Source: GCA-2747515 sp964427825
GTDB lineage: Bacteria > Patescibacteriota > Minisyncoccia > Moranbacterales > GCA-2747515
Assembly: GCA_964427825.1 (NCBI GenBank)
Contig: CAYRUU010000020.1
Span: 1 to 15,970 of the forward strand
Direction: 5' to 3'
Length of the DNA: 15,970 bases
The notes beneath the pieces are model-generated. The model worked only from the letters and a program-made list of their open reading frames with translations. It was not told the origin of the DNA and ran no database searches. A program made the position numbers and the translations under genes. Positions 15,060-15,970 of this stretch are shown piece by piece (within the stretch, counting starts at the first letter, position 1; each line of letters begins with the position of its first letter).

Positions 15060-15878
15060 TTATATGCCAAAAATCCTCTGGGCATTTTCCGTCGTTGCGC
15101 GTGCCACATCCTCCACAGACACCCCGCGCACCGCCGCAATCTTTTGGGCAACCAACACCACGTCTTTCGGCTCGCAACGACTGTCGCGTGGCAAGGGGCG
15201 TGGTGGCAAGTACGGACAGTCCGTCTCAATAAGTAGTCGCTCCAATGGCACTTCGCGCACCAACCTGTCATAGGAATCGCCATAAGTGATGATGCCATTG
15301 ACACCAATCAGATAGCCCATTTCCACAAACGTCCGTGCCGTTTTCCATCCGCCCACAAAACTGTGAATCACGCCGCGCTTTACCACGGGTGTGCGACGCA
15401 AAATGTCCAAAACGTCATCATACGCATCCCAACAGTGCACGACAATCGGCTTGTCCACCGCATTACACACATCAATGCATCCGCGAAATACTTCTTTCTG
15501 TTTCTCCTTGATCGCCTCCACATCATCCGCGTCACCAAAATGGTGATAGTCCAACCCCACCTCACCAATCGCTACCACTTTGGCATCATGCGCCAACGTC
15601 GTATAGAACGCCGTATCAAGCACTTCCGCCATGCGTTCCTCCGGCGCCGCCTGTGCTGTCACCGCCGCGTGCAGCGGATGCATGCCAACTGTTGCCCACA
15701 CATCGTGATGCGCATGCGCCACATCCACCGCGTGTTGCGATGTGTCGCGATTCGTCCCCACGGTCACCATCGCCACAAGCCCCGCACCGCGCGCCCGCGT
15801 CACCACATCCGCCCTATCCACATCAAATTGTGCATCATGCACATGGGCATGCGTGTCGCAATACATCATAGACATCAT
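15060..15878 (-). CDS. tatD: TatD family metal-dependent DNase
   Basis: 272 residues, TIM-barrel metallohydrolase. Metal ligands in family order: H10 and H12 (DTHAHVH), E106 (GEVGLDYH), H149 (VVHCWDA), H172 (IHSFVGG) and D220 (ETDCPYLPPRP). Family members are 3'-5' exonucleases or DNases linked to repair of oxidative damage; despite the name they are not needed for Tat export. The ATG at 15878 overlaps the stop of the upstream gene (ATGA), so the two are probably translationally coupled; ATGs at 15875, 15869 and 15866 are alternatives. The ordinary SD region instead holds GGGAGAGG about 18 bases upstream, rather far away. It is the last gene of its transcript before the terminator at 14907-14933. 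Confidence 0.94.
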   Translation of the reverse strand: MMSMMYCDTHAHVHDAQFDVDRADVVTRARGAGLVAMVTVGTNRDTSQHAVDVAHAHHDVWATVGMHPLHAAVTAQAAPEERMAEVLDTAFYTTLAHDAKVVAIGEVGLDYHHFGDADDVEAIKEKQKEVFRGCIDVCNAVDKPIVVHCWDAYDDVLDILRRTPVVKRGVIHSFVGGWKTARTFVEMGYLIGVNGIITYGDSYDRLVREVPLERLLIETDCPYLPPRPLPRDSRCEPKDVVLVAQKIAAVRGVSVEDVARATTENAQRIFGI

Positions 15879-15970
15879 CGTACTTTTTTGGCAAACCTCT
15901 CCCGCAACGTCATCACAGCAAACATACCAAGGCTGATGATGACAAAGAGACTGCCCATCCAGATGGAGAC
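15875..15970 (-). CDS. C-terminal end of a membrane protein (partial)
   Basis: The last 31 codons of a gene entering from the right edge. The visible residues form one hydrophobic segment (IWMGSLFVIISLGMFAVM) followed by a positively charged tail (TLRERFAKKVR), that is, a final transmembrane helix with a cytoplasmic basic end. It stops at TGA, overlapping the tatD ATG. Too little is present to name the family. Confidence 0.6.
   Translation of the reverse strand, partial: VSIWMGSLFVIISLGMFAVMTLRERFAKKVR

Noticed and set aside
1..15970. Reassigned UGA (Gracilibacteria/Absconditabacteria code)
   Set aside because: Several genes end at UGA exactly where the family should end (nrdB, GDPD, the partial membrane protein), so UGA is a stop.
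1..15970. CRISPR array, transposase, integrase, toxin-antitoxin or phage genes
   Set aside because: No regularly spaced repeats were seen and no coding frame resembles these families; the genes are housekeeping or surface proteins.

Overview
The window looks like a chromosomal segment from a member of the Candidate Phyla Radiation (Patescibacteria), probably from the Parcubacteria side. This is an inference from style, not a database match. The signs are densely packed short genes, a small coiled-coil plus single-TM protein, a large secreted repeat protein with CPR-style C-terminal modules, weak Shine-Dalgarno sequences and a tRNA gene without an encoded CCA. UGA acts as a stop codon (nrdB, the GDPD gene, the partial gene at the right edge), so the UGA=Gly code of Gracilibacteria/Absconditabacteria is excluded. 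All protein genes lie on the minus strand; only the tRNA-Leu gene is on the plus strand.

Layout, in transcription order from the right edge. A truncated membrane protein overlaps tatD by ATGA. An AT-rich terminator and a degenerate REP-like palindrome follow tatD. A 2-Cys peroxiredoxin with a cysteine-rich N-terminal tail has its own good promoter. A potentially structured 56-nt intergenic element precedes the class I ribonucleotide reductase genes nrdA and nrdB. Next comes a large exported beta-propeller-like protein with its own extended -10 promoter. It faces tRNA-Leu(UAG) across a hairpin terminator that can work in both directions.

Left of the tRNA, a run of nine tightly spaced minus-strand genes looks like one operon of about 7.3 kb: nth, a small TM protein, a GDPD phosphodiesterase, xseA, xseB, a membrane-anchored spermidine-synthase-like protein, two very small ORFs that I found by hand between 1859 and 2138, and recQ. 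It ends in a probable terminator near the left edge. No stretch longer than 300 bases lacks a gene.

Functionally the window is dominated by DNA repair and precursor supply (Nth, ExoVII, RecQ, TatD, RNR) and oxidative defence (peroxiredoxin). The most unusual observation is a domain arrangement: the ExoVII large subunit carries an N-terminal HRDC-like domain, while RecQ in the same operon lacks the C-terminal HRDC domain that RecQ helicases usually have. Other points are the Cys-rich peroxiredoxin tail, a Gln in place of Asn two residues before the catalytic Cys of NrdA, an atypical Cys spacing in Nth, and a shared TGG-(T/G)ACAAT promoter element. I saw no mobile element, CRISPR array or obvious defence system; most of the window is housekeeping.
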